Assembly (NCBI GenBank): GCA_028694115.1
Contig: JAQUUB010000001.1
Span: 1-64,000, forward strand
Source: Lachnospiraceae bacterium
Lineage (GTDB): Bacteria > Bacillota_A > Clostridia > Lachnospirales > Lachnospiraceae
DNA: 64,000 bases
Direction: 5' to 3'
Shown here: piece by piece, positions 14,556 through 21,140 of the stretch
Layout: every line of letters starts with the position of its first letter
Position numbering within the stretch: position 1 is the stretch's first letter
Made by a program: the position numbers and the translations under genes
The notes under the pieces: generated by a model
Seen by the model: the letters and a program-made list of their open reading frames with translations, nothing else
Told to the model about the DNA's origin: nothing
The model's database searches: none

Positions 14556-14945
14556 ATGGAAACAGTTACAACAGTAGACATAGAAGACGTAGCGTTAACA
14601 GCAGAGATGGTTACAGAAGCAGCAGCTCATGCTGAAGCTCGTGGAGGCTTTGCAGTAAGAGAACTTCCTGATGAAGTTTATCCTGAACTCTCAGCAGAAA
14701 GAACAGAAAAGCCAGCTAAGCATCTTTTTGGATTTGGTAAAGGTCGTAATGGTTTCCGCAATATTGGTACAAAGAAACTTAATCTAGTTAATCGTCTAGC
14801 TCAGCATCTAGGAAGATTGCAAGCTAAAGGTATTAATACTGATTATGTTCTTAAGAAGTTTACAGATTGGAAAGGTCCTATCCGCACTCCAACTAAGAAA
14901 ATATCAGGTATCATTTCTCAAGTTAAAGAATTTGAAAACGCATAA
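14556..14945 (+). CDS. Unknown small protein
   Basis: A 129-residue protein without recognised family. An acidic, alanine-rich N-terminal helix region (residues 1-35, EDVALTAEMVTEAAAHAEA) precedes a basic, glycine-containing centre (GFGKGRNGFRNIG). A helical C-terminus (about 75-129) has KKLNLVNRLAQHLGRLQAKG. AAAGGAAG precedes the ATG. The codons used look well adapted, like those of expressed neighbours. It lies between tRNA-Gln and tRNA-Tyr. The basic-centred helical layout would fit nucleic-acid binding, but this is inference. Confidence 0.68.
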   Translation: METVTTVDIEDVALTAEMVTEAAAHAEARGGFAVRELPDEVYPELSAERTEKPAKHLFGFGKGRNGFRNIGTKKLNLVNRLAQHLGRLQAKGINTDYVLKKFTDWKGPIRTPTKKISGIISQVKEFENA

Positions 14946-15006
14946 ATAAAATGCAGGTTTCTTTGCCGGGCTTCCTAGAACAAAAAGAACGGCAGTCTTT
15001 TAAAAT

Positions 15007-15092
15007 GCGTCGGTGGCCGAGTGGTTAATGGCTCGGGACTGTAAATCCCGCCTCTTTAGAGTTCGCATGTTCGAATCATGCCCGACGCACCA
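15007..15092 (+). tRNA. tRNA-Tyr (GTA)
   Basis: Acceptor GCGTCGG/CCGACGC, anticodon stem CGGGA/TCCCG with loop CTGTAAA (GTA), long variable arm (CCTCTTTAGAG) as in bacterial class II tRNA-Tyr. T arm GCATG-TTCGAAT-CATGC, A discriminator and CCA. Confidence 0.94.
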
Positions 15093-15108
15093 TTCTTTTA
15101 TTTTTTAA

Positions 15109-15137
15109 TTTACATATTATGATAAAGTACATACAAT
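15109..15137 (+). promoter_or_regulatory. Candidate sigma70-type promoter of the thioredoxin-DHFR operon
   Basis: TTTACA at 15109-15114 and TACAAT at 15132-15137 are separated by exactly 17 bp; each matches the consensus at 5 of 6 positions. It lies between tRNA-Tyr and the first gene of the operon, with AGGAA and ATG following. Confidence 0.65.
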
Positions 15138-15148
15138 AGGAACACCTA

Positions 15149-15361
15149 ATGAGAAGAGAGATTGCTTTTAAGATCTCTGCAGAAATGCTTAGGGAACTGC
15201 TATTTGAAGATAGAACTGTAGATATTATTGATGTCGAGTTTGATCGCAGTAGGCATATTTTTAAATTCTATATTTATTCAGATAACTTTGAACCACTACA
15301 TGAAGGAGACGAAACTCCTGAATATGGTGCTCATACTATAAAACTAAAGGGAAGATTATGA
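15149..15361 (+). CDS. Small unknown protein, first gene of the thioredoxin operon
   Basis: A 70-residue acidic protein with alternating beta-strand and helix character (IAFKISAEMLRELLFED, then IIDVEFDRSRHIFKFYIYSD). No known motif. Its end overlaps the ATG of the thioredoxin gene by 4 bp (TTATGA context), implying coupled translation. The small beta-alpha-beta-like layout could be a partner or regulator of the operon's enzymes; this is unproven. Confidence 0.7.
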   Translation: MRREIAFKISAEMLRELLFEDRTVDIIDVEFDRSRHIFKFYIYSDNFEPLHEGDETPEYGAHTIKLKGRL

Positions 15362-15630
15362 ATAAGGTTATTATATTTAAAGCTGGCTGGTGTGGACCAT
15401 GTAAAGCTTATGCTCCTGCCATTGATGCAGCTGAGGATACTCTTGCTGAACTTGGCATTGAAATTGAACGTATTGATGTTGATACACATCCAGATACTGC
15501 TATGAAATATGGGGTACGTGGTATTCCTTATACTGTTGTTGAGTCTAATGATTCTATTAAAACAACTTGGTCTGGATCTAAGTCTGAATTTGATTTAATT
15601 AAAGAAGTTAAAACTGCACTAGGTTTATAA
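15358..15630 (+). CDS. Thioredoxin-like protein
   Basis: The 90-residue protein is a compact thioredoxin. Strand VIIFKAG leads to the active site Trp11-Cys12-Gly-Pro-Cys15. Further on come IDVDTHPDTAMKYGVRGIPYTVV, with the cis-proline in Gly-Ile-Pro, and a final helix. Shorter than E. coli thioredoxin (108), it lacks part of the N-terminal strand-helix unit, as phage thioredoxins and NrdH proteins often do. It would act in the cytoplasm reducing disulphides, for instance as electron donor for ribonucleotide reductase. Its neighbour DHFR fits nucleotide metabolism. The stop TAA shares its last base with the DHFR ATG. Confidence 0.92.
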   Translation: MNKVIIFKAGWCGPCKAYAPAIDAAEDTLAELGIEIERIDVDTHPDTAMKYGVRGIPYTVVESNDSIKTTWSGSKSEFDLIKEVKTALGL

Positions 15631-16688
15631 TGAAGATTAATGCTATTGCTGCCATTGGAAAGCAAAACCAAATGGCGCTTAACAATGAACTGCCATGGCA
15701 TTATCCTGAAGACTTAGAAATCTTTAAGACTAAAGTTAATAACAAGATTGTGATTATGGGAAGGAAGACTTATGAGTCTATGCCAAAGTCTTTCTTTAAG
15801 AAAGTAACTCCAATTATTATCTCTACGACACTAGAAGCTAATTTACATCTTGCAGATTCTCTTGATGATGCTTTAGCTTTAGCAGAAGATATGGGAGAAG
15901 ATGAAGTATGGATATGTGGTGGTGTCTCTATTTATGAAGAAGCATTAGAGCGTAAGCTTATTAATCATCTTTATATTAGTCACATCCCATATAAAGGAGA
16001 AGCAGATAGATATTTTCCTGGTTTTACTGATATGATTATGAAAGTAATTCATGAAGAAATTATTCAGTCACCAAGTAATAATACTTCATTTAAGTACAAA
16101 GTATACATGCTTGAAACAGAGAATTCGCTTTTAACTGAATTTGGAATACGAAATAATCTTTATGACTATGGTAATCCTTTTGCATCTCCATTTCAAAGAC
16201 AAGCAGGCACAGGTTTGCTTGGCGGATTAGACATGAGTGATGCAAGAAATAGTATACTGCCTGACCGATTGGCTGCTCAGCCATTAGTTTACAGACAAAA
16301 TAATGCAACATCCATATCCCTAGACACTGAAACTTTCCATGCTCCTATAGTTGTTCAGACATCTATACCTAGTCCTACTGAGAAGCTTCGTGATATTATT
16401 TATGAAGTATGTGAACAATATGAAGATGTTGAAATTACCACTGCATTAGCTTATGATTGTCAGAATGAAATAGCTAGAGCTATTAATAGAAAAGATCAAA
16501 ACTCTTCTACCATGATTAGTGTCGATCTAGAGATGGAAGCAATATCAAGACCTATGTATACCTTAGGAGGGAATATGCCTATTGAGCATAGCTTTGATTA
16601 CGGTAACAATTTCTTTGATATTAAAGTACGGGGCACATTTCTTGGGCAACTTTTAGATATAACAGAAAGAATTTTAATTAGGGGATAA
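15630..16688 (+). CDS. Dihydrofolate reductase with a C-terminal extension
   Basis: Residues 1 to about 163 form a full DHFR. They have the strand INAIAAIGKQNQMALNNELPWHYPEDLEIFK with substrate-binding acid and Trp, VIMGRKTYESMP, and VWICGGVSIYEEAL for NADPH binding. A C-terminal strand ends at KYKVYMLE. It would regenerate tetrahydrofolate for dTMP synthesis. A further ~190 residues (about 165-352) have no recognised family. The first part is Gly/Asn-rich linker-like sequence (FASPFQRQAGTGLLGGLD). A folded-looking alpha/beta part (EKLRDIIYEVCEQYEDVEI, then FFDIKVRGTFLGQLLD) follows. Typical DHFRs stop near 160-190. The stop codon is 1 bp before the ATPase gene. Confidence 0.9.
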   Translation: MKINAIAAIGKQNQMALNNELPWHYPEDLEIFKTKVNNKIVIMGRKTYESMPKSFFKKVTPIIISTTLEANLHLADSLDDALALAEDMGEDEVWICGGVSIYEEALERKLINHLYISHIPYKGEADRYFPGFTDMIMKVIHEEIIQSPSNNTSFKYKVYMLETENSLLTEFGIRNNLYDYGNPFASPFQRQAGTGLLGGLDMSDARNSILPDRLAAQPLVYRQNNATSISLDTETFHAPIVVQTSIPSPTEKLRDIIYEVCEQYEDVEITTALAYDCQNEIARAINRKDQNSSTMISVDLEMEAISRPMYTLGGNMPIEHSFDYGNNFFDIKVRGTFLGQLLDITERILIRG

Positions 16689-16689
16689 T

Positions 16690-17727
16690 ATGGCAATTGG
16701 ATTAGATGTCGGCACACATATGCTTATTAAAGCAAAAAATGTTGACGGTAAAATTGAATACACAGATCAGGTAGATGCATTCTTTACAGTAGATGCAGAC
16801 GATCAAACAAGGGATATGCTTGAAAGTCTTTCTATTCCTTTCACAGAAAAACGCGGAAAGATTTCTGTACTTGGTGAAGATGCAAGAAATTTTGCAAACA
16901 TGTTTAAAAAAGACACACGTCGTCCTATGCAAACAGGATGTCTAAATAAACAAGATGTTGAAGCACTAGGAATGTTAACAGCATTACTGGGCAATGTTCT
17001 TGGAGAAGGTAGTAATGAACCTTTAGTTTATTCAGTTACTTCACAACCATTAGGAACGGAGGTTAGTTTTGATTATCATAAAGCACAAGTGGAATCAATT
17101 CTTAAAGATCTTAGTTATGATCCAAAACCAATTCAAGAGGCGCGAGCAATTGCGCTTGCTGAGTTGGCTTCTAATCGTTTTACTGGTCTTGCCATTTCGT
17201 GTGGCTCAGGCACTACTACAGTTTGGCTTGGTCTTCTTGGAATGGATAATCCAAACTTTCAGTTCTCTATTAACCGTGGTGGTGACTGGATTGATTCTAA
17301 TGCTGCAGAAAATTTTGCCGGGCTTACACGGACTAAAGTACAGACCGTTAAAGAACGAGGCATACGGATTACAGAAGCTTTCTCAAATGAAATTGCCAAC
17401 ACTCTTGAAGGCAATAAATTGGTTGAATATCAAGCAAGACAAGCTTTATCCGTTTACTATAGAGAGTATATTCGATCAGTAATTAAGGGTATTAAGTTTA
17501 AGCTTGAAAAAGAACAGCTTCCAGAATTCGATGGACCAATTCCAGTAGTGCTTGCTGGTGGAACTTCTGCTCCTGAAGACTTCGTTAAGGTATTTGAAGA
17601 AGAATGGAAAGCTGCTAAAGTCGGATTAGAAGTATCCGGCTTTACTCGTGCCCAAGATCCATTTCATACAGTAGCAAAAGGCTGCCTTGTTGCAGCAGAA
17701 TTAGAAGCTCGTAAGCGTTCTAAATAA
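16690..17727 (+). CDS. Actin/Hsp70-fold ATPase (ParM/MreB/DnaK-like)
   Basis: The 345-residue protein has the three signature loops of the actin-Hsp70 superfamily. Phosphate-1 is GLDVGTHMLIKA with Asp6, phosphate-2 is CGSGTTTVWLGL (about 178-190), and the adenosine motif is VVLAGGTSAPEDF (about 300-312). Length and simplicity resemble plasmid and phage segregation actins more than full DnaK, which is far longer. No C-terminal substrate-binding domain is present. It may polymerise and organise or segregate phage DNA, or act as a chaperone-like switch. It is expressed immediately after the DHFR fusion. The filament question cannot be answered from sequence. Confidence 0.82.
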   Translation: MAIGLDVGTHMLIKAKNVDGKIEYTDQVDAFFTVDADDQTRDMLESLSIPFTEKRGKISVLGEDARNFANMFKKDTRRPMQTGCLNKQDVEALGMLTALLGNVLGEGSNEPLVYSVTSQPLGTEVSFDYHKAQVESILKDLSYDPKPIQEARAIALAELASNRFTGLAISCGSGTTTVWLGLLGMDNPNFQFSINRGGDWIDSNAAENFAGLTRTKVQTVKERGIRITEAFSNEIANTLEGNKLVEYQARQALSVYYREYIRSVIKGIKFKLEKEQLPEFDGPIPVVLAGGTSAPEDFVKVFEEEWKAAKVGLEVSGFTRAQDPFHTVAKGCLVAAELEARKRSK

Positions 17728-17789
17728 AACAAGATGTTGCCTCACGTAACTATTAGTGTTAACATTAGTACTGATTCTTATGTGGGGTA

Positions 17790-18248
17790 ATGGATCTTAT
17801 GTATAGAAAACACGAAGAATATATTGATACAGCTAGTCAGGGAAATATTATCATGGTTGAGCATAACCTTGGTAGTTTGTTGCCCTCAATTACGCTTTAT
17901 GAACCTATTAACTTGAGTGATCTTAAAGCCGTCTCTCTTTATGATTCTCGAATTGCATCTATTGAATCTAGAGGTCCGAATGTGACCCGTATTACTTTCA
18001 GCAATGCATTTCAAGGATATATTCAATTAATTGATATTCAGAATGTTCGAACAACTATAGCCGATAGAATCACTCATCTTGAAGAACTCACTGACTTAAT
18101 AATTCAGCAGCAAAAACAACTAGTTAACTCTGCTCAATGGCGTCAGATGAATACTTATCATGATAATCAAGCTGCTATCTTAAATAAAAAGATTGTTGAA
18201 TTAGGTTTAGAACTGACTAAGCTTAAGAATGATGTCGCCGCGCTATAG
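17790..18248 (+). CDS. Phage structural-type protein with C-terminal coiled coil
   Basis: A 152-residue protein with a beta-rich N-terminal half (IIMVEHNLGSLLPSITLYEP, then VTRITFSNAFQGYIQLID). That half resembles the small strand modules used in tail-fibre proteins. The C-terminal coiled coil (about 88-152) is heptad-like with Leu/Ile. Two ATGs (17790 and 17799) are possible; the upstream GGGG is close to the first. It ends the plus-strand block and faces the convergent gene at 18336. A fibre-trimerisation or baseplate role is likely but not shown. Confidence 0.65.
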   Translation: MDLMYRKHEEYIDTASQGNIIMVEHNLGSLLPSITLYEPINLSDLKAVSLYDSRIASIESRGPNVTRITFSNAFQGYIQLIDIQNVRTTIADRITHLEELTDLIIQQQKQLVNSAQWRQMNTYHDNQAAILNKKIVELGLELTKLKNDVAAL

Positions 18249-18259
18249 TTTACACAGAT

Positions 18260-18328
18260 AGAATGGAGGGATTCTTATCCCATATATTCATTATCCCCAT
18301 AATTTGTAGGATAAAGTCCCTCTATTCT
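18260..18328. terminator. Long hairpin between convergent genes
   Basis: AGAATGGAGGGA (18260-18271) pairs over 12 positions (one G-T) with TCCCTCTATTCT (18317-18328). An inner helix CTTATCC/GGATAAAG lies within the loop. It occupies nearly the whole gap between genes ending at 18248 (+) and 18336 (-), so it probably terminates or protects transcripts from both sides. Confidence 0.65.
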
Positions 18329-18335
18329 TCCTGTT

Positions 18336-18890
18336 TTATTTATCAATCCATGGACTTAAATATCCTAGCACTCTCATCCTTGCTGTTCCCTTAGATGTTC
18401 TTAATCGCTCATGAATCCCTATTCTTTGCTGAGTAATAGGCTCTTGTTCGAAATGAGATACAATCCCACCCTCTAAAGTATTCACTGTTAAATCTCTATT
18501 TACATTTATAATTATACCAAGTTGTCCTGAAGTTACCAACTGATTGTTTTTCACATGATGCATAATTACTAAATCTCCAGGTACTGGTCTACCTTTCTTG
18601 TTTCGCTTATCTAGATTTTGCCAAAATTCTAGCATATTATCTGTCCACCTCAGGTTGCATTCATTATATTCTTTTCCAAATAAATTCTTTCCAGTTTCAT
18701 CTACATTCTTTATGCAATGTTGTATGAAAGACAATCCCCAATTACCTTTACTGTAAGCATGGTGTGCTGTAATAGCACGCACTAAGTGTTCATTGCTCTC
18801 ACCCATCATATCATTCAAGGACTTAAGTTTTCGTGCCTCATCAAGGAGCATTGCTCTTTTCTTATCTAACATTCCATTATTCGTACTCAT
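18336..18890 (-). CDS. CHAP/NlpC-like protein lacking catalytic residues
   Basis: The 184-residue protein keeps the outline of a CHAP/NlpC-P60 domain. Helix GNWGLSFIQHCI (49-60) sits where active enzymes have Trp-Cys-x-x-Phe, PVPGDLVIM (102-110) is the PGD-strand, SGQLGIIINV (121-130) replaces the usual Gly-His-x-Gly-Ile, and VNTLEGG matches the T-x-E-G-N element. The nucleophile Cys is Gly52 and the catalytic His is Gln123, so hydrolase activity is unlikely. Compare the active-looking paralogue at 6626. A non-catalytic binding or structural role is inferred. Its start overlaps the upstream gene by 4 bp. Confidence 0.6.
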   Translation of the reverse strand: MSTNNGMLDKKRAMLLDEARKLKSLNDMMGESNEHLVRAITAHHAYSKGNWGLSFIQHCIKNVDETGKNLFGKEYNECNLRWTDNMLEFWQNLDKRNKKGRPVPGDLVIMHHVKNNQLVTSGQLGIIINVNRDLTVNTLEGGIVSHFEQEPITQQRIGIHERLRTSKGTARMRVLGYLSPWIDK

Positions 18891-19306
18891 ATCTCTAAGT
18901 CCTTTAAAATATCCAGACTATCTTCAATACTATCATCCGATTGCTTTGCTTTAGCTAGCTGACCTTTAATCTCAATTTTATCTGTCTTAATAATAACTGG
19001 ACCATCATCATAGCTAAACTTATCATGTTTATTGTTTTCTAAGTAATTGTTAGAGTAATTATCGGGGTAAACCAAACGGTCACCTAACTTAGATATGATT
19101 TTATTTGCTATATCGTCTACGTTAACAGAAACTTCTATATTTTTTTCTCGAATGAATGCTGTGAACATACGTTCTGCTAAAGAAATAGCAGTTTCATGTA
19201 TAGCTTTTTCTATATCTAAATTGTTTAAATAATAATCCTTATCTCTTTTTACTGGTTTCCCAGTAAGTGTTTGGCGAGATAACTCCCTGCTTTTTCTATT
19301 TTCCAT
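18887..19306 (-). CDS. Unknown protein, first gene of a two-gene minus-strand unit
   Basis: A 139-residue protein not recognised. The basic N-terminus (ENRKSRELSRQTLTGKPVKRDKDYY) is followed by an amphipathic helix (IEKAIHETAISLAERMFTAFI). A DDIANKIISKLGDRL segment and an acidic C-terminal helix (DDSIEDSLDILKDLEI) follow. Its stop overlaps the start of the CHAP-like gene. No Shine-Dalgarno precedes the ATG at 19306. A TACAAT box about 9 bp upstream hints at a leaderless or very short 5' end. Confidence 0.65.
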   Translation of the reverse strand: MENRKSRELSRQTLTGKPVKRDKDYYLNNLDIEKAIHETAISLAERMFTAFIREKNIEVSVNVDDIANKIISKLGDRLVYPDNYSNNYLENNKHDKFSYDDGPVIIKTDKIEIKGQLAKAKQSDDSIEDSLDILKDLEI

Positions 19307-19340
19307 TCTGTATATTGTATCTTATTTGGAACAAAATCAA

Positions 19341-19369
19341 TAGTCATCTGATAAAGTATTAAGTATAAT
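19341..19369 (+). promoter_or_regulatory. Candidate promoter in the divergent gap
   Basis: TAGTCA at 19341-19346 (4 of 6) and TATAAT at 19364-19369 (6 of 6) with 17 bp between them. It points into the 36-38-codon frame at 19392 and the cupin-like frame beyond. Confidence 0.5.
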
Positions 19370-19391
19370 TAGCTCAAATAAACATAGGTTT

Positions 19392-19508
19392 ATGACAATG
19401 AGCAAAAAACTTAATTCATTCTTTTTTTTATCTTTTTCAAAGATCTATAATTTTATTATTAAAATCTTAAATAAAACTTTTATTGATAAATCTGGAATTT
19501 GTTATTAA
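19392..19508 (+). CDS. Short ORF, possibly the N-terminal part of a broken gene
   Basis: Thirty-eight codons start at ATG 19392 (or 19398), rich in Phe, Ile and Lys (NSFFFLSFSKIYNFIIKIL), and end in TAA at 19506-19508. It could be a tiny membrane peptide. The frame continues without further stops after the TAA into the cupin-like sequence, so it may instead be the start of a gene interrupted by one nonsense codon. No good ribosome-binding site is visible. Confidence 0.35.
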   Translation: MTMSKKLNSFFFLSFSKIYNFIIKILNKTFIDKSGICY

Positions 19509-19748
19509 CTTAGGAGCTTAGCCGCAAACACTTATCACTTATCTACTAATGAAAAAATATCTTTTGATCAAGCTAACGATATTACCGTAGAGGTGCTATC
19601 GGGAAATGTTTTAATTAAAATAGACTATATTGGAATGTCTACGTTTAATAAACTTAAGCCAGGTCAATATATTTTTATTTCAAAAGGGCAATTACATGAA
19701 GTGATAGCCAACCAAGATTCTGTCTTATTGATTTCTAACAGATTATAA
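19509..19748 (+). pseudogene. Cupin-like reading frame without a start codon
   Basis: Directly after the TAA at 19506 the same frame stays open for 79 codons to the stop at 19746-19748. The product resembles a small cupin barrel: ITVEVLSGNVLIKI, then a LKPGQYIFIS turn, GQLHEVIAN with a single His, and VLLISNR. The strand periodicity is convincing for coding sequence, but no ATG, GTG or TTG lies near its beginning. AGGAG occurs at 19511-19516 with only sense codons after it. Readthrough, a sequencing error at the TAA, a non-standard start, or true decay would each explain this. Confidence 0.5.
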
Positions 19749-19789
19749 CATCTTTAACCTCATAAAAGCTATTATGCTATCATTGAACT

Positions 19790-20341
19790 ATGGAAAGAGT
19801 TCAACTTGGTGACATATATAATCAGGGCTTTGTATACCGAGAGTATGATGAAAATACAGTGATTCTTCATCGACTTGAATCATTAAATTTTCACGTAACA
19901 GAAGTAAATAAAAATCTACCTATTGGTGGCGAGCTGCATTATTTCATTAAAGATTATTATTTATCTTTATGGAGAGAAGCAGGTATATTCATAGAGAATG
20001 TAACCTTTACCAGTAGAATGATACTACCCGGCTCTTATGTTGATCTGCATTCTGATATGTCTAATTCTCAGTATAAAGCTATTATATTTTGTCCTAAAGA
20101 AGAATATAAAGGTGCTGAATTTGTTTATGGCATTCGTGGTGAAAAATTAAATAGAAAGAAACTTAAATTCGGAGATATTATCTTCTGTAAAACAGGTGAC
20201 GATAGACTAGTTCATGGTTTTACAAAACTGGAATCTAATGAACCAATAGTTTATCTAGAACTATATGGTGGCTTAAATAGAAAGAAACCTATAGAAGATC
20301 AATACTATGCGGATTTAGATATTCAAAAGCTGGAGCCTTAA
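19790..20341 (+). CDS. 2-oxoglutarate/Fe(II)-dependent oxygenase
   Basis: The 183-residue protein has the prolyl-hydroxylase-like layout. LPGSYVDLHSDMSN supplies the iron ligands His87-x-Asp89, a KAIIFCPKEEYKGAEFVYG strand pair follows, and GDIIFCKTGDDRLVHGF gives the distal His142. A few residues later Lys146 could bind 2-oxoglutarate. Such enzymes hydroxylate proteins, nucleic acids or small molecules, and phages carry many. The substrate is unknown. No Shine-Dalgarno precedes the ATG, while an extended -10 (TGCTATCAT) ends 7 bp before it, so the mRNA may be leaderless. The gene converges on 20338 with a 4-bp overlap of stop codons. Confidence 0.78.
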   Translation: MERVQLGDIYNQGFVYREYDENTVILHRLESLNFHVTEVNKNLPIGGELHYFIKDYYLSLWREAGIFIENVTFTSRMILPGSYVDLHSDMSNSQYKAIIFCPKEEYKGAEFVYGIRGEKLNRKKLKFGDIIFCKTGDDRLVHGFTKLESNEPIVYLELYGGLNRKKPIEDQYYADLDIQKLEP

Positions 20342-20703
20342 GCTCCAGTCTTTTTAGCTTTGAATGCAGCAGTAATCGCTGGTATAATCTTTTCAATTAA
20401 ACTATTAAACTTCTCTAATTGTTCAGGCTTCATAGAACCAACAATAGAGATAATTTCAGGGCCTATTACTAAAGAAAGCTCTAGTACTTCACTAAAATCT
20501 AATCCCTTCATTTCTACAGGAACATCTTTCGCATCTTTTAATGCTTCTAAAACTTTCTTTTTAAATGTTTGATCTGATGCCATCTTAGCATAAAGCGCCG
20601 CGATATCATCTACTCCAAAACCATCTTTTAATCTTTCATTTAAGAAATTAATAAGAGCAAAAATGCCTACTAATAATTCTTTTGTTTCTTTAACATCTGA
20701 CAT
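20338..20703 (-). CDS. Small alpha-helical protein
   Basis: A 121-residue, all-helical protein with no known motif. It begins with helices around KELLVGIFALINFLNERL and ends with MKPEQLEKFNSLIEKIIPAITAAFKAKK. Its pattern (EVLELSLVIGPEI, then MKPEQLEKF) is reminiscent of the next gene upstream (EVLAFSIAFGETA, then TTEQKAELVEF), suggesting distant paralogy. GGAGAG precedes the start. It lies behind a UUCG hairpin terminator and would be expressed by readthrough. It is possibly a virion or assembly component. Confidence 0.7.
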   Translation of the reverse strand: MSDVKETKELLVGIFALINFLNERLKDGFGVDDIAALYAKMASDQTFKKKVLEALKDAKDVPVEMKGLDFSEVLELSLVIGPEIISIVGSMKPEQLEKFNSLIEKIIPAITAAFKAKKTGA

Positions 20704-20715
20704 TCATCTCTCCAA

Positions 20716-20740
20716 CAAAAAAGGGAGCCGAAGCTCCCCT
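20716..20740 (-). terminator. UUCG-tetraloop terminator
   Basis: On the minus strand GGGAGC-TTCG-GCTCCC is followed by seven T. It forms a very stable C(UUCG)G loop with a U tract, between the genes starting at 21097 and 20703. Confidence 0.88.
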
Positions 20741-20764
20741 TGAAATTATTCTTAACTTTAAGAA

Positions 20765-21097
20765 TTAAGCTTTCTTGAATAGTTTTACGTATTCAGAAAT
20801 CTTAACAGCAAGCTCAAGACCTTCTTCAACTAACTGCTCAGTACGATCAGAAGCAAGATCAAGGTCAGCTTTAACGAATTCTACAAGCTCTGCTTTCTGT
20901 TCAGTAGTAAGCTCTTTAAGCTTAATAAGCTTAGCACCTTCAACAGCTGCTGGAAGCTTCATTACTGGAGCCATAAGTAGGCCAAGTTCAGCTAGTTCAA
21001 TTTTTCCATCAGCCATAACAACATCTGCTGTCTCACCGAAAGCGATTGAAAATGCTAATACTTCTTTAAGTTCTTTCATAGTTACTGATTGTTCCAT
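20765..21097 (-). CDS. Small alpha-helical protein with its own promoter and terminator
   Basis: The true start is taken as ATG 21097, which has AGGAGA at a good distance; the frame extends further upstream without such a site. The 110-residue product is helical. A segment FGETADVVMADGKIELAELGLLMAP recalls the acidic Ala-Asp-Gly-Lys-Ile motif of TerB-like helical proteins. LTTEQKAELVEFVKADLDLA and a C-terminal helix follow. Its codons look well adapted. Promoter, inverted repeat and UUCG terminator make this a self-contained, probably highly expressed unit. A structural role near the tail genes is likely but unproven. Confidence 0.75.
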   Translation of the reverse strand: MEQSVTMKELKEVLAFSIAFGETADVVMADGKIELAELGLLMAPVMKLPAAVEGAKLIKLKELTTEQKAELVEFVKADLDLASDRTEQLVEEGLELAVKISEYVKLFKKA

Positions 21098-21140
21098 TAG
21101 AGATTCTCCTGTTTGTTTATTCTCTTTCTTCAAAGATCTA

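Noticed and set aside
17069..17482. Hydrophobic 137-codon frame inside the actin-fold ATPase gene
   Set aside because: It overlaps the well-supported ATPase in another frame and has no start signal. Its Leu/Val bias is a by-product of the codons of the other frame.
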